A stretch of 64,000 nucleotides of DNA from Streptomyces djakartensis (GTDB lineage Bacteria > Actinomycetota > Actinomycetes > Streptomycetales > Streptomycetaceae): NCBI RefSeq assembly GCF_014651075.1, contig NZ_BMWE01000004.1, positions 124,001 to 188,000 on the forward strand. The letters are read 5' to 3'. Shown in pieces: positions 36,224 through 46,383 of this stretch. Numbering within the stretch: position 1 is the first letter of the stretch; the number at the start of each line of letters is the position of its first letter. A model generated the notes under the pieces. That model was given only the letters and a program-made list of their open reading frames with translations. It did not search any database and was not told the DNA's origin. The translations under genes were made by a program, and so were the position numbers.

Positions 36224-37489
36224 GTGGTCGACGCGGATCAGACATTCGTCATCGTCGGAGGCGGGCTGGCCGGCGCCAAGGCGGCCGAGACGCTCCGCGC
36301 GGAGGGCTTCACCGGCCGCGTGATACTGATCTGCGACGAGCGTGACCACCCGTACGAGCGCCCGCCGCTGTCCAAGGGCTACCTCCTCGGCAAGGAGGAG
36401 CGCGACAGCGTCTTCGTGCAGGAGCCGGCCTGGTACGCGGCCAACGACATCGAGCTCCACCTCGGCCAGACCGTCGACGCCATCGACCGCACGGCGAAGA
36501 CGGTCCACTTCGGCGAGGACGGCACGGTCGTCCGCTACGACAAGCTGCTCCTGGCGACCGGCGCCGAGCCCCGCCGCCTGGACATCCCGGGCACGGACCT
36601 GGCCGGCGTCCACCACCTGCGCCGCCTCGCCCACGCCGAGCGCCTCAAGCAGGTCCTGACCCGCCTCGGGCGCGACAACGGCCACCTGGTGATCGCGGGC
36701 GCCGGCTGGATCGGCCTGGAGGTCGCGGCGGCGGCCCGCGAGTACGGCGCGGAGGTCACGGTCGTCGGACACGGGCCGACCCCGCTGCACGGCGTGCTGG
36801 GCCCGGAGCTCGGCGCGCTCTTCGCCGAACTGCACCGTGAGCACGGGGTGCGCTTCCACTTCGGCAGGCGGCTGACGGAGATCGTCGGCCAGGACGGCAT
36901 GGTCCTCGCGGCCCGCACCGACGACGGCGAGGAGTACCCGGCGCACGACGTGCTGGCCGCGATCGGAGCGGCACCGCGCACCCACCTCGCGGAGGCGGCC
37001 GGCCTGGAGATCGCGGACCGGGCGCACGGGGGCGGCATCGTCGTCGACGAGCGGCTGCGCACCTCCGACCCGGACATCTACGCCGCGGGCGACGTCGTCT
37101 CCTTCCCGCACGCCCTGTTCGGCACGCGGGTGCGCGTCGAGCACTGGGCCAACGCTCTCAACGGCGGCCCGGCGGCCGCGCGCGCCATGCTGGGCCAGGA
37201 CGTGACGTACGACCGTGTGCCCTACTTCTTCTCCGACCAGTACGACCTGGGCATGGAGTACTCCGGCTGGGCGCCGCCGGGGACGTACGACCAGGTCGTG
37301 ATCCGCGGGGACGCCGGGAAACGCGAGTTCATCGCCTTCTGGCTGAAGGACGGCCGGGTGCTGGCCGGGATGAACGTGAACGTGTGGGATGTCACGGACA
37401 AGATCCAGCGCCTGGTCCGCAGCAAGGCCCGGGTGAACACGGAGAACCTCGCGGATCCGCACATTCCGCTCGAAGACCTCGGACCGTGA
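36224..37489 (+). CDS. FAD-dependent ferredoxin/rubredoxin-reductase-type oxidoreductase
   Basis: 421 residues: FAD motif TFVIVGGGLAGAKAAETLR, ERPPLSKGYLLG, LLLATGAEPRRLD, NAD motif LVIAGAGWIGLEVAAAA, IYAAGDV with EHWANALNGG, and a C-terminal reductase domain (PYFFSDQYDLGMEYSGWAP). It resembles the reductases that feed bacterial dioxygenases or cytochromes P450 via ferredoxin. GTG start with AGGAGG six bases before. The electron acceptor is not encoded next to it. Confidence 0.9.
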   Translation: MVDADQTFVIVGGGLAGAKAAETLRAEGFTGRVILICDERDHPYERPPLSKGYLLGKEERDSVFVQEPAWYAANDIELHLGQTVDAIDRTAKTVHFGEDGTVVRYDKLLLATGAEPRRLDIPGTDLAGVHHLRRLAHAERLKQVLTRLGRDNGHLVIAGAGWIGLEVAAAAREYGAEVTVVGHGPTPLHGVLGPELGALFAELHREHGVRFHFGRRLTEIVGQDGMVLAARTDDGEEYPAHDVLAAIGAAPRTHLAEAAGLEIADRAHGGGIVVDERLRTSDPDIYAAGDVVSFPHALFGTRVRVEHWANALNGGPAAARAMLGQDVTYDRVPYFFSDQYDLGMEYSGWAPPGTYDQVVIRGDAGKREFIAFWLKDGRVLAGMNVNVWDVTDKIQRLVRSKARVNTENLADPHIPLEDLGP

Positions 37490-37506
37490 GTGTCGGCCCG
37501 CCCGCA

Positions 37507-37512
37507 TAGAAT
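37507..37512 (+). promoter_or_regulatory. -10 element of a probable leaderless dnaG promoter
   Basis: TAGAAT ends six bases before the dnaG GTG, and there is no ribosome site between, so transcription probably begins at or next to the start codon. Confidence 0.5.
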
Positions 37513-37518
37513 TCACGC

Positions 37519-39432
37519 GTGGCAGGACGGATCAACGACGAGGACGTGAAGGCGGTACGGGACGCGGTCCCGATCGACGCCGTGGTGTCCGAGTACCTCC
37601 AGCTGCGAAACGCGGGCGGCGGGAACCTCAAGGGTCTCTGCCCGTTCCACGACGAGAAGTCGCCCTCCTTCCAGGTCAGCCCCAGCAAGGGCCTGTTCCA
37701 CTGCTTCGGCTGCCAGGAGGGCGGCGACACCATCACGTTCGTGATGAAGATCGACCACCTCTCCTTCTCCGAGGCGGTCGAGCGCCTGGCCGGCCAGGCG
37801 GGCATCACCCTGCGCTACGAGGAGGGCGGGTACAACCCCTCCCACCAGCGCGGCGAACGGATCCGCCTGGTCGAGGCCCACAAGATCGCCGCCGAGTGGT
37901 ACGCGGAACAGCTCGCGACCTCCCCCGAGGCCGACACCGGCCGGGTCTTCCTCGCCGAGCGCGGCTTCGACCAGGCCGCCGCCGTCCACTTCGGCGTCGG
38001 CTACAGCCCCCAGGGCTGGGACCACCTCACCCGCTATCTGCGCGGCAAGGGCTTCACCGACAAGGAACTGCTCCTCTCCGGCCTCTCCCAGGAGGGCCGC
38101 CGCGGCCCCATCGACCGCTTCCGCGGCCGGCTGATGTGGCCCATCCGCGACATCGGCGGCGACGTCGTCGGCTTCGGCGCCCGCAAGCTCTACGAGGCGG
38201 ACAACGGCCCCAAGTACCTCAACACGCCCGATACGGCGATCTACAAGAAGTCCCAGGTCCTCTACGGCATCGACCTCGCCAAGAAGGAGATCGCGAAGAC
38301 GTCCCGCGCGGTCGTGGTCGAGGGCTACACGGACGTGATGGCCTGCCACCTGGCCGGCGTCACGACCGCCATCGCCACCTGCGGCACGGCCTTCGGCGGC
38401 GAGCACATCAAGATCCTGCGCCGGCTGCTCATGGACAACGGCTCGGCCCGGGTCATCTTCACCTTCGACGGTGACGCGGCCGGCCAGAAGGCGGCCCTGC
38501 GCGCGTTCGAGGACGACCAGAAGTTCGCCGCCGAGACGTACATCGCCATCGCCCCGGACGGCATGGACCCCTGCGACCTGCGCCTCGCCAAGGGCGACGA
38601 GGCCGTCGCCGACCTGGTCGAACCCCGCACCCCGCTCTTCGAGTTCGCCCTGCGCCAGATCGTGAGCCGCTACGACCTCGACACCCCGGCGGGCCGTGCC
38701 GCGGCCCTGGACGAGGCGGCCCCGATCGTCGCCCGCATCAAGAACAGCGGCGCCCAGCACGAGGTCGCCGTCGAGCTCGCCGGCATGCTCGGCATCCTCG
38801 ACACCCAGTTCGTCGTCAAGCGCGTGGCCCAGCTGGCCCGCTGGGCCCGCGACCGCGGTGGCAAGGGCCCGGCCCCGGACCGGCACCAGCACGCGTCACA
38901 GCAGTACGCCGCCGCCCAGCCGTCCGCCGCCCCCCGCGGCCCGGCCCTCAACCTCCGCAACCCCGTCTACGCCACCGAACGCGAACTGCTCAAACTGGCC
39001 CTCCAGCGCCCCGAGCTGGTCTCCCCGGCCTTCGACGCGTACGGCGTCGACGAGTTCACCGCCCCGCCCTACGCCGCCGTACGCCAGGCCATCCTGGACG
39101 CCGGCGGCGCCGAGCTGGGCGTCCAGGACCCCCAGGACTACCTGGTCAGGGTCCGCGAGGCCGCCCCGGACGACATGGTCCGCGCCATGGTGACGGAACT
39201 CGCGGTGGAGGCGATCCTGCTCCGCCGGGCGGTCGACGAGGCCTACGCGGGCGCCCAGTTGGTCACCGTCCGCCGCCGCGCCGTGGAACGCCGCATCCGC
39301 GACATCCAGAGCCAGCTCACCCGCCTCGGCGCCCACGGCGACCCCGCCCAGCTGGCCGCCGTGCAGAACGAACTCTGGGTCCTCCAGCAGTACGACCAGA
39401 CCCTCCGCGTCCACGGCGCCGCCGCGCTCTGA
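37519..39432 (+). CDS. dnaG: DNA primase
   Basis: 637 residues. N-terminal zinc-binding domain ([19 protein letters not shown] then [14 protein letters not shown]2 type), the RNA-polymerase basic motif region, TOPRIM domain ([26 protein letters not shown]), and a C-terminal helicase-binding domain (from about 480) ending in a helical hairpin. It makes RNA primers at the replication fork. GTG start. Followed 86 bases later by the hrdA-type sigma gene, an arrangement like the dnaG-rpoD neighbourhood of other bacteria. Confidence 0.97.
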   Translation: MAGRINDEDVKAVRDAVPIDAVVSEYLQLRNAGGGNLKGLCPFHDEKSPSFQVSPSKGLFHCFGCQEGGDTITFVMKIDHLSFSEAVERLAGQAGITLRYEEGGYNPSHQRGERIRLVEAHKIAAEWYAEQLATSPEADTGRVFLAERGFDQAAAVHFGVGYSPQGWDHLTRYLRGKGFTDKELLLSGLSQEGRRGPIDRFRGRLMWPIRDIGGDVVGFGARKLYEADNGPKYLNTPDTAIYKKSQVLYGIDLAKKEIAKTSRAVVVEGYTDVMACHLAGVTTAIATCGTAFGGEHIKILRRLLMDNGSARVIFTFDGDAAGQKAALRAFEDDQKFAAETYIAIAPDGMDPCDLRLAKGDEAVADLVEPRTPLFEFALRQIVSRYDLDTPAGRAAALDEAAPIVARIKNSGAQHEVAVELAGMLGILDTQFVVKRVAQLARWARDRGGKGPAPDRHQHASQQYAAAQPSAAPRGPALNLRNPVYATERELLKLALQRPELVSPAFDAYGVDEFTAPPYAAVRQAILDAGGAELGVQDPQDYLVRVREAAPDDMVRAMVTELAVEAILLRRAVDEAYAGAQLVTVRRRAVERRIRDIQSQLTRLGAHGDPAQLAAVQNELWVLQQYDQTLRVHGAAAL

Positions 39433-39518
39433 GGTCACCGCCCGGTCACGGACCGAGCGCAAAAAGTCATCGCACGCCCCTCGTGGGGACTGTGTGTCTT
39501 ACCCCACACTGGGTTGCG

Positions 39519-40811
39519 GTGCCTGAGTCCTCGGAGCGCGGCCGATCCGTCACCGACGGGTTCCACACCCCCGCGGTTCCGCTCATCGCGTACGGGACGG
39601 ACAGCGGCGAGGCCGCCTACTCCGCCCCCGAAGTACCGCTGTCGCCCGCCCTGGCAGCGATCATCCTGGAGGTCGCCCCCGTGCAGACCCAGACCCTCAC
39701 CCAGACCGACGTCAGTGCTGCGGTCGGCGCGGACGGCCCCGTGCCGGAGGCCGACGTCCTCCCCGCAGTCCCCGCGCAGAGCCGCGTGGCGCTCCACCCG
39801 GAGCCGGAGCCGGAACCGGAGGAGCCGCCCGCCGAGGCCGTCGCCGCGGCCGAGGCCCCCGAAGCCGTCGTACCGCCCCCCGCCCGGACCGAGACCGGCG
39901 GCCCCTCCTCGGACCTGTTCCGCCAGTATCTGCGGGAGATCGGCCGGATCCCCCTGCTGACCGCCGCCGAGGAGGTCGAACTCGCCCGCCGCGTGGAGGC
40001 CGGCCTGTTCGCCGAGGAGAAACTGCGGCTCACCCCCGACCTGGACAGCCAGCTGGCGCTGGACCTCGACCGGCTCGTCGTGATGGGCAGGGTGGCCAAG
40101 CGCCGGCTCATCGAGGCCAACCTGCGGCTCGTGGTCTCCGTCGCCAAGCGCTACGTGGGGCGTGGGCTGACCATGCTCGACCTCGTCCAGGAGGGCAACC
40201 TCGGACTCATCCGGGCCGTCGAGAAGTTCGACTACGCCCGCGGCTACAAGTTCTCCACCTATGCCACCTGGTGGATCCGCCAGGCCATGTCCCGCGCCCT
40301 GGCCGACCAGGCCCGCACCATCCGGGTGCCCGTGCACGTCGTGGAGCTCATCAACCGGGTCATCCGCGTCCAGCGCCGCATGCTGCAGGAGCGGGGCTGC
40401 GAGCCGACCCCCGAGGAGGTCGCCGCGCACCTGGACCTCCCCCCGGAGCGGGTCTGCGAGGTGCTCCGCCTCGCCCAGGAGCCGGTGTCGCTGCACGCGC
40501 CGGTGGGGGAGGAGGACGAAGTCGCCCTCGGTGACCTCATCGAGGACGGCGACGCGGCCTCCCCGGTGGAGTCGGCGGCGTTCCTGCTGCTCAGGGAGCA
40601 CCTGGAGGCGGTCCTGTCGACCCTGGGGGAGCGGGAGCGGAAGGTGGTCCAACTCCGCTACGGGCTGGCGGACGGCCGCCCCCGCACCCTGGAGGAGATA
40701 GGCCGCATCTTCGGGGTGACGCGGGAACGGATACGGCAGATCGAGTCGAAGACCCTCAACAAGCTGAGGGACCACACCTTCGCGGACCAGCTGAGGGGCT
40801 ACCTGGACTGA
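39519..40811 (+). CDS. hrdA: Principal-type RNA polymerase sigma factor (HrdA-like)
   Basis: About 430 residues. An acidic Pro/Glu/Ala-rich N-terminal part is followed by region 1.2 ([21 protein letters not shown]), region 2 ([20 protein letters not shown] and [20 protein letters not shown]), region 3 ([17 protein letters not shown]) and region 4 ([20 protein letters not shown]). Group 1/2 sigma factor; position next to dnaG recalls hrdA of S. coelicolor. The start is uncertain: GTG 39519 is used, GTG 39483 is also in frame. Confidence 0.88.
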   Translation: MPESSERGRSVTDGFHTPAVPLIAYGTDSGEAAYSAPEVPLSPALAAIILEVAPVQTQTLTQTDVSAAVGADGPVPEADVLPAVPAQSRVALHPEPEPEPEEPPAEAVAAAEAPEAVVPPPARTETGGPSSDLFRQYLREIGRIPLLTAAEEVELARRVEAGLFAEEKLRLTPDLDSQLALDLDRLVVMGRVAKRRLIEANLRLVVSVAKRYVGRGLTMLDLVQEGNLGLIRAVEKFDYARGYKFSTYATWWIRQAMSRALADQARTIRVPVHVVELINRVIRVQRRMLQERGCEPTPEEVAAHLDLPPERVCEVLRLAQEPVSLHAPVGEEDEVALGDLIEDGDAASPVESAAFLLLREHLEAVLSTLGERERKVVQLRYGLADGRPRTLEEIGRIFGVTRERIRQIESKTLNKLRDHTFADQLRGYLD

Positions 40812-40833
40812 CGCTGTCCGCGGGCCCGGTGGA

Positions 40834-40912
40834 GGCTGGTCGCGCAGTTCCCCGCGCCCCTGGGGTGCGTGCGGCTGACGCCCCTTCAGGGGCGCGGGGA
40901 ACTGCGTGATCC
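40834..40912. terminator. Large bidirectional terminator made of two inverted repeat copies
   Basis: Copy 2 of the intergenic repeat (40834-40860, GGCTGGTCGCGCAGTTCCCC...) faces copy 3 (40888-40912) in opposite orientation, giving a perfect stem of about 20 bases (CGCAGTTCCCCGCGCCCCTG and its complement) between the convergent hrdA and ABC transporter genes. Confidence 0.85.
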
Positions 40913-40968
40913 GCCCCCACCGGACCCGCAGCCGCCCCACGACCCCACTCGGCACCCCCCGACGCAAC

Positions 40969-42897
40969 TCAGTCCACTTCGGCCACCGCCTGCGCGAACT
41001 GCGCCTTGTACAGCCGCGCATACGCCCCGTCCGCCGCCAGCAGCTCCCCGTGGGTGCCCTGCTCGACAATCGCCCCGTTCTCCATCACCAGAATCGCGTC
41101 CGCGTCCCGGATCGTCGACAGCCGGTGCGCGATCACGAACGACGTCCGCCCGTGCGCGAGCTTCGCCATGGCCTTCTGGATCAGCACCTCGGTCCGCGTG
41201 TCGACCGAACTCGTCGCCTCGTCCAGCACCAGGATCACCGGATCCGACAGGAACGCCCGAGCGATCGTGATCAGCTGCTTCTCACCCGCGCTGACCCCCG
41301 TCCCCTCGTCGTCGATCACCGTGTCGTACCCGTCCGGCAGCGTACGGATGAACCGGTCCGCGTGCGCCGCCCGGGCCGCCTCCTCGATCTCCCCGCGGGT
41401 GACCTCGCGGGCGGCCCCGTACGCGATGTTCTCCGCGATCGTCCCGCCGAACAGCCAGGTGTCCTGCAGCACCATGCCGATCCCGGCGCGCAGTTCGTCC
41501 CGGGACATCCGCGCGATGTCGACCCCGTCCAGGGTGATGCGCCCGCCGGTGACGTCGTAGAACCGCATCAGCAGGTTCACCAGCGTCGTCTTGCCCGCAC
41601 CCGTCGGGCCGACGATGGCGACCGTCTGCCCCGGCTCGACCTTCAGCGACAGGTCCTCGATCAGCGGCTTGTCCGGGTCGTAGCGGAACGACACGTTCTC
41701 CAGCGCCACCCGCCCGCGCAGCTCCTCGGGCCGCGCACCCGGCACCGGATCGGCGCTCTGCTCCTGCGCGTCCAGCAGCTCGAAGACCCGCTCCGCCGAG
41801 GCGACACCCGACTGCACCAGGTTCGCCATGGACGCGACCTGCGTCAGCGGCATGGAGAACTGCCGCGAGTACTGGATGAAGGCCTGCACATCACCGATCG
41901 ACAGCGAGCCCGAGGCGACCCGCAGCCCGCCCACCACCGCGACCAGCACATAGTTGAGGTTCGACACGAACATCATCAGCGGCTGCATGACCCCGCTGTT
42001 GAACTGCGCCCGGAACCCGGCCTCGTACAGCGCCTCGTTCTGCTCGGCGAACTGCCGCGCCGACTCCTCCTGCCGCCCGAACACCTTCACCAGGGTGTGC
42101 CCGGTGTACATCTCCTCGATGTGCGCGTTCAGCTTGCCCGTGGAGCGCCACTGCTGCACGAAGTGCGGCTGCGACCGCTTGCCCACGCGCGTGGCCACGA
42201 CGAACGACAGCGGCACGGTCACCAGCGCGACCAGCGCCAGGATCCAGGACACGTAGAACATCATCGCCAGGACACCGATGATGGTCAGCACCGAGTTGAT
42301 GAGCTGCCCCATCGACTGCTGCAGCGTCTGCCCGATGTTGTCGATGTCGTTCGTCGCCCGCGACAGCACCTCACCGCGCTGGCGCTTGTCGAAGTACGAC
42401 AGCGGCAGCCGCGAAAGCTTCGTCTGCACGTCCTCGCGCATCCGGAACATGGTGCGGTTCACGGCCCGGTTCACCAGCCGCGTCGCCACCGCCATCAGCA
42501 GACCGGCCACCGTGAACACGCCCACCGCGAGCAGCAGCACATGCCCGACGGCCGTGAAGTCGATGCCCTCGCCCGGGATGAAGTCGGTGCTGCGCAGCAT
42601 GTCGGCGACGTCACCGTCCCCGCGCTGCCGCATCCGCTCCAGGACCTGCTCCTTGCTCGCCCCCTCCGGCATGCCGCGCCCGACGATCCCGGCGAAGACC
42701 AGGTCGGTCGCCTTGCCGAGGATCTTCGGCCCGACGACGTTCAGGCCGACGCTCAGCACCACGCACAGCAGCAGCACACCGATGGTCAGCCGCTCGGGCC
42801 GGAACTGCGCGACGAGCCGTTTGCCCGATCCCCTGAAGTCCAGCGAGCGCTGGTCGGGGCCGCCCCCGGCCATCATCCGCCCCATGGGCCCCGCCAT
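40969..42897 (-). CDS. ABC exporter half-transporter, subunit with canonical ATPase motifs
   Basis: 642 residues: six membrane segments in the exporter fold, then an ATPase domain with Walker A GPTGAGKTT, signature VSAGEKQLITIAR (non-canonical SAGE), Walker B VILVLDEATSS with the catalytic Glu, and H-loop VIAHRLSTIRDAD. It overlaps its partner gene by ATGA (42897), so the two very likely form a heterodimer. The exported compound is unknown. Confidence 0.93.
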   Translation of the reverse strand: MAGPMGRMMAGGGPDQRSLDFRGSGKRLVAQFRPERLTIGVLLLCVVLSVGLNVVGPKILGKATDLVFAGIVGRGMPEGASKEQVLERMRQRGDGDVADMLRSTDFIPGEGIDFTAVGHVLLLAVGVFTVAGLLMAVATRLVNRAVNRTMFRMREDVQTKLSRLPLSYFDKRQRGEVLSRATNDIDNIGQTLQQSMGQLINSVLTIIGVLAMMFYVSWILALVALVTVPLSFVVATRVGKRSQPHFVQQWRSTGKLNAHIEEMYTGHTLVKVFGRQEESARQFAEQNEALYEAGFRAQFNSGVMQPLMMFVSNLNYVLVAVVGGLRVASGSLSIGDVQAFIQYSRQFSMPLTQVASMANLVQSGVASAERVFELLDAQEQSADPVPGARPEELRGRVALENVSFRYDPDKPLIEDLSLKVEPGQTVAIVGPTGAGKTTLVNLLMRFYDVTGGRITLDGVDIARMSRDELRAGIGMVLQDTWLFGGTIAENIAYGAAREVTRGEIEEAARAAHADRFIRTLPDGYDTVIDDEGTGVSAGEKQLITIARAFLSDPVILVLDEATSSVDTRTEVLIQKAMAKLAHGRTSFVIAHRLSTIRDADAILVMENGAIVEQGTHGELLAADGAYARLYKAQFAQAVAEVD

Positions 42898-44630
42898 CAG
42901 GCAGCCTCCGCTTCCGTGAGCTGGGAGAGCACGATCTCCCGGTAGGTCTCGTTGTCCGCCATCAGCTCGTGGTGCCGGCCCGCGCCGACGACCCGGCCCT
43001 CGTCGAGGACGACGATCCGGTCGGCGTCCCGGATGGTCGCCACCCGCTGGGCGACGATCACCACGGTCGCCTCCGCGGTCTCCTCGGCCAGCGCGGCCCG
43101 CAGCGCCGCGTCCGTGGCGTAGTCGAGCGCGGAGAAGGAGTCGTCGAAGAGGTAGATCTCGGGCCGCTGCACCAGCGTCCGGGCGATCGCCAGGCGCTGC
43201 CGCTGACCGCCGGAGACGTTCGTCCCGCCCTGTGCGATCGGCGCGTCGAGCCCGCCCTCCAGCCGCTCGACGAAGTCCTTGCCCTGCGCCACCTCCAGCG
43301 CGTGCCACAGCTCCTCGTCGGTGGCGTCCGGATTGCCGTACCGCAGGTTGGTCGCCACCGTGCCCGCGAACAGATACGGCTTCTGCGGCACCAGCCCGAC
43401 GGTCTTCGCCAGCAGCACGGGATCGATGTCCGCCACCTCGACACCGTCCACGAGCACCTGCCCCTCGGTCGCGTCGAACAGCCGCGGGACCAGCCCCAGC
43501 AGCGTGGACTTGCCGCTGCCGGTCGACCCGATGACGGCGGTCGTCTCACCCGGCCGGGCCACCAGGTCCACGGCCCGCAGCACCGGCTCCTCGGCACCCG
43601 GGTAGCGGAAGCCCGCCCCGCGGATCTCCAGATGCCCGTGCCGGCGCAACTCCCGCACCGGCGCGGCCGGCGGCACGACGCTCGACTCGGTGTCCAGCAC
43701 CTCCTGGATCCGCTCCGCGCACACCTCGGCCCGCGGCACCATCATGAACATGAAGGTGGCCATCATCACGGACATGACGATCTGCATCAGATAGGCGAGG
43801 AACGCCGTCAGATCGCCGATCTGCATCCCGCCGCTGTCGATCCGGTGCGCACCGAACCACACCACCGCGATCGACGACAGGTTCACCACCGTCATCACGA
43901 TCGGGAACATCAGCGCGAGCAGGTTGCCGGTGCCCAGCGCGAAGTCCGTGAGGTCGGTGTTGGCCTTCCGGAAGCGCTGCTGCTCGTACTCGTCCCGGAC
44001 GAAGGCCCGGATGACCCGGTTGCCGGTGATCTGCTCACGCAGCACCCGGTTCACCGTGTCCAGCCGCTCCTGCATGGCCCGGAACAGCGGCCGCAGCCGC
44101 CGCACGATCAGCGTCACGCAGACGCCCAGCACCGGCACGACCGCCACCAGCACCCCGGACAGCGGCACGTCCAGACCGAGCGCCAGCACGATGCCGCCCA
44201 CGCACATGATCGGCGCCGACACCATCAGCGTGAACGTCATCAGCGCCAGCATCTGCACCTGCTGGACGTCGTTCGTCGTCCGGGTGATCAGCGACGGCGC
44301 ACCGAAGTGACCCACCTCACGCGCGGAGAACGACTGCACCCGGTCGAACACGGACGCCCGCACGTCCCGCCCGAGCGCCGACGCCGTACGGGCGCCGTAG
44401 TACACGGCCCCGATGTTGCACACGACCTGGACCAGCGAGATGCCGATCATCAGACCGCCGTAGCCCAGGATGTAGCCGGTGTCGCCGTTCACGACACCCT
44501 GGTCGATGATGTCCGCGTTCAGCGTGGGCAGGTAGAGCGTGGCGCAGGTCTGCAGGAACTGCAGCAGCACCAGCAGGGCGATGGGTCTCTTGTAGGGCCT
44601 GAGATAGGTCCGCAGGAGTCGTATGAGCAC
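42897..44630 (-). CDS. ABC exporter half-transporter, subunit with a degenerate ATPase site
   Basis: 577 residues (LIRLLRTYLRPYKRPI...). Six membrane segments, Walker A GSTGSGKST, canonical signature VSGGQRQRLAIAR, but Walker B ends LFDDS (Asp for the catalytic Glu) and the H-loop is VIVAQRVAT (Gln for His). Together with the partner's SAGE signature this gives one degenerate and one active composite site, as in heterodimeric exporters such as BmrCD. GTG 44630 is chosen as start; ATG 44693 is in frame upstream. Confidence 0.92.
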   Translation of the reverse strand: MLIRLLRTYLRPYKRPIALLVLLQFLQTCATLYLPTLNADIIDQGVVNGDTGYILGYGGLMIGISLVQVVCNIGAVYYGARTASALGRDVRASVFDRVQSFSAREVGHFGAPSLITRTTNDVQQVQMLALMTFTLMVSAPIMCVGGIVLALGLDVPLSGVLVAVVPVLGVCVTLIVRRLRPLFRAMQERLDTVNRVLREQITGNRVIRAFVRDEYEQQRFRKANTDLTDFALGTGNLLALMFPIVMTVVNLSSIAVVWFGAHRIDSGGMQIGDLTAFLAYLMQIVMSVMMATFMFMMVPRAEVCAERIQEVLDTESSVVPPAAPVRELRRHGHLEIRGAGFRYPGAEEPVLRAVDLVARPGETTAVIGSTGSGKSTLLGLVPRLFDATEGQVLVDGVEVADIDPVLLAKTVGLVPQKPYLFAGTVATNLRYGNPDATDEELWHALEVAQGKDFVERLEGGLDAPIAQGGTNVSGGQRQRLAIARTLVQRPEIYLFDDSFSALDYATDAALRAALAEETAEATVVIVAQRVATIRDADRIVVLDEGRVVGAGRHHELMADNETYREIVLSQLTEAEAA

Positions 44631-44774
44631 GCTGCTTCTCTCGGAGTGGACGACGGGGCCGGTTGGTTGCCCCTGGCCCCTATCGTCGGACACTCCACCG
44701 GTGTTACCTCAACCGAATTAACCCAACAGGCGGTCAAAGCCCCCCGGGGCGCACCGGATCTCCATGACCAGCCG

Positions 44775-46229
44775 CTACGGCCGCAACGCCCCCGGATGGG
44801 TCTGCTCCCGCACCGCCACGAACTGCTGCCGCACCGCCTGCCCCACGGCCAGCTCCTCCCCGGGCTCCAGCACCTGCGCGACCGCGCCCTGCCAGGCCGG
44901 CGGGGTCCGGGCGTCGAGCGTGCCCTGGGACGCCCCGAGCGCCCAGGCCGCCTGCCGGGCGGCTCCGATCGCCGCGTAGTCGGCCGGCTGGGGGACGACG
45001 ACCTGCGTCCCGAACAGCGACGGAGCGGCGGCCTGCACAGCGGGCAGCTCGGCGGCCGGCCCGAGCAGGAACACCCGCCGCACCTCCACACCCCGGCCGC
45101 GCAGCACGTCCAGCGCGTCCGCGAGCCCGCACAGCATGCCCTCGAAAGCCGCCCGCGCCAGATGCTCCGGCTTCATCGACTCACGCCGCAGCCCCGCCAG
45201 CGTCCCGGCGGTGTGCGGCAGGTTCGGCGTCCGCTCACCCTCCAGATAGGGAAGCAGCACCAGCCCGTGCGACCCCGGCGTCGACTTCATCGCCAGGTCG
45301 GACAGGCTTTCCAGATCGGGCAGCCCCAGCAACTCGGCGGCCCCGCGCAGTGTCCGTACGGCGTTCAGCGTGGTGACGACGGGCAGGTGCATGCCCGTCG
45401 CGTCGGCGAGCGCGGTGATCATGCCCGTCGGATCGACCAGCGCCTCGGGATGCACGGCCATCACGGACCCGGAGGCGCCCAGCGACACCACCGCGTCCCC
45501 GAGGCCGATGCCCAGCCCGAAGGCCGCCGCCATGGTCTCGCCGGTCCCGACGGAGATCATCAGGCCCTCCGGCGTCGTACCGGCCGCGTCCGCCGGGCCG
45601 ATCACCTCCGGCAGCATCACCTGGTGCCCCAGGGCCAGCTCGACGAGGTCGGGCCGGTAGGCACCGGTCGCCGCCGACCAGTACCCGGTGCCGGACGCCC
45701 CGCCGCGGTCGGTGGTTCTGCGGACCGGCCGGCCCAGCAGCTGCCACACCAGCCAGTCGTGCGCCTGCAGGAGGATCGCCGTGCGCTGCGCGTTCTCGGG
45801 CTCGGTCCGGGCCAGCCACCGCAGCTTCGTCACCGGCTGCGCGGCCTGCGGCACACAGCCCACCGCCTGCGCCCACGCCTCGCGCCCGCCGAGCGCGTCG
45901 ACCAGGTCGGCAGCGGCGACCTGCGTCCGCTTGTCGCCGCCGACCATCGCCGGGCGCACCGTGCCGCCCTGCGCGTCCAGCGGCACGACGGCGTTCTGCT
46001 GCGCCGAGACGCCGATCGCCTGCACGCCTTCCAGCAGCCCGCCGCCCGCGGCCTCGCCCAGGGACAGCAGCCAGGCCTGCGGGTCGACGTCGGACGGCCG
46101 TCCGACGCCCTCGGGGCCGTCCACCGGATGCGGCGCATATCCCTGCCTGAGCACGGCTCCGGTATCCGAGTCACAGACGACGATGCGAGTGAAATCGGGT
46201 GAACTGTCCAACCCGGCGACTATCCCCAT
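44775..46229 (-). CDS. FGGY-family carbohydrate kinase (xylulokinase-like)
   Basis: 484 residues. N-terminal phosphate-binding start GIVAGLDSSPDFTRIVVCD, middle GVSAQQNAVVPLD, RGGASGTGYWS (sugar-binding), VSVGTGETMAAAFGLGIG and C-terminal GLVLLPYLEGERTPNLP and FEGMLCGLADALDVL. It phosphorylates a ketose or polyol with ATP, most like D-xylulose kinase. No sugar-transport genes are adjacent, so the substrate stays uncertain. Confidence 0.85.
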   Translation of the reverse strand: MGIVAGLDSSPDFTRIVVCDSDTGAVLRQGYAPHPVDGPEGVGRPSDVDPQAWLLSLGEAAGGGLLEGVQAIGVSAQQNAVVPLDAQGGTVRPAMVGGDKRTQVAAADLVDALGGREAWAQAVGCVPQAAQPVTKLRWLARTEPENAQRTAILLQAHDWLVWQLLGRPVRRTTDRGGASGTGYWSAATGAYRPDLVELALGHQVMLPEVIGPADAAGTTPEGLMISVGTGETMAAAFGLGIGLGDAVVSLGASGSVMAVHPEALVDPTGMITALADATGMHLPVVTTLNAVRTLRGAAELLGLPDLESLSDLAMKSTPGSHGLVLLPYLEGERTPNLPHTAGTLAGLRRESMKPEHLARAAFEGMLCGLADALDVLRGRGVEVRRVFLLGPAAELPAVQAAAPSLFGTQVVVPQPADYAAIGAARQAAWALGASQGTLDARTPPAWQGAVAQVLEPGEELAVGQAVRQQFVAVREQTHPGALRP

Positions 46230-46316
46230 GGCCAAAATTCTGCCGCACGCTCCGCCGGGGTTGAGCAGGGGAGACCGTGGGGGCTGTGCGTGGAGTTTCG
46301 GGCGCGGCTGCGTCGT

Positions 46317-46342
46317 GGCTGGTCGCGCAGTTCCCCGCGCCC
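46317..46342. repeat. Intergenic repeat, copy 4 (GGCTGGTCGCGCAGTTCCCC...)
   Basis: 26 bases identical to the start of copy 2 at 40834, located between the FGGY kinase and the YtxH-like gene. Confidence 0.85.
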
Positions 46343-46383
46343 TTCGGAAGGCACGCGTGTGCTCGGTGTCTGCAAAGGAACTG

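Noticed and set aside
32430..36323. A 1297-codon open frame spanning several genes on the + strand
   Set aside because: It fuses the reductase remnant with antisense or out-of-frame sequence of the SanA-like, chelatase and dgt genes; only its first about 190 codons have family character.
42969..46202. A 1077-codon open frame antisense to the ABC exporter and the FGGY kinase
   Set aside because: It is His/Arg/Gln-rich, without domains, and covers two well-supported minus-strand genes.
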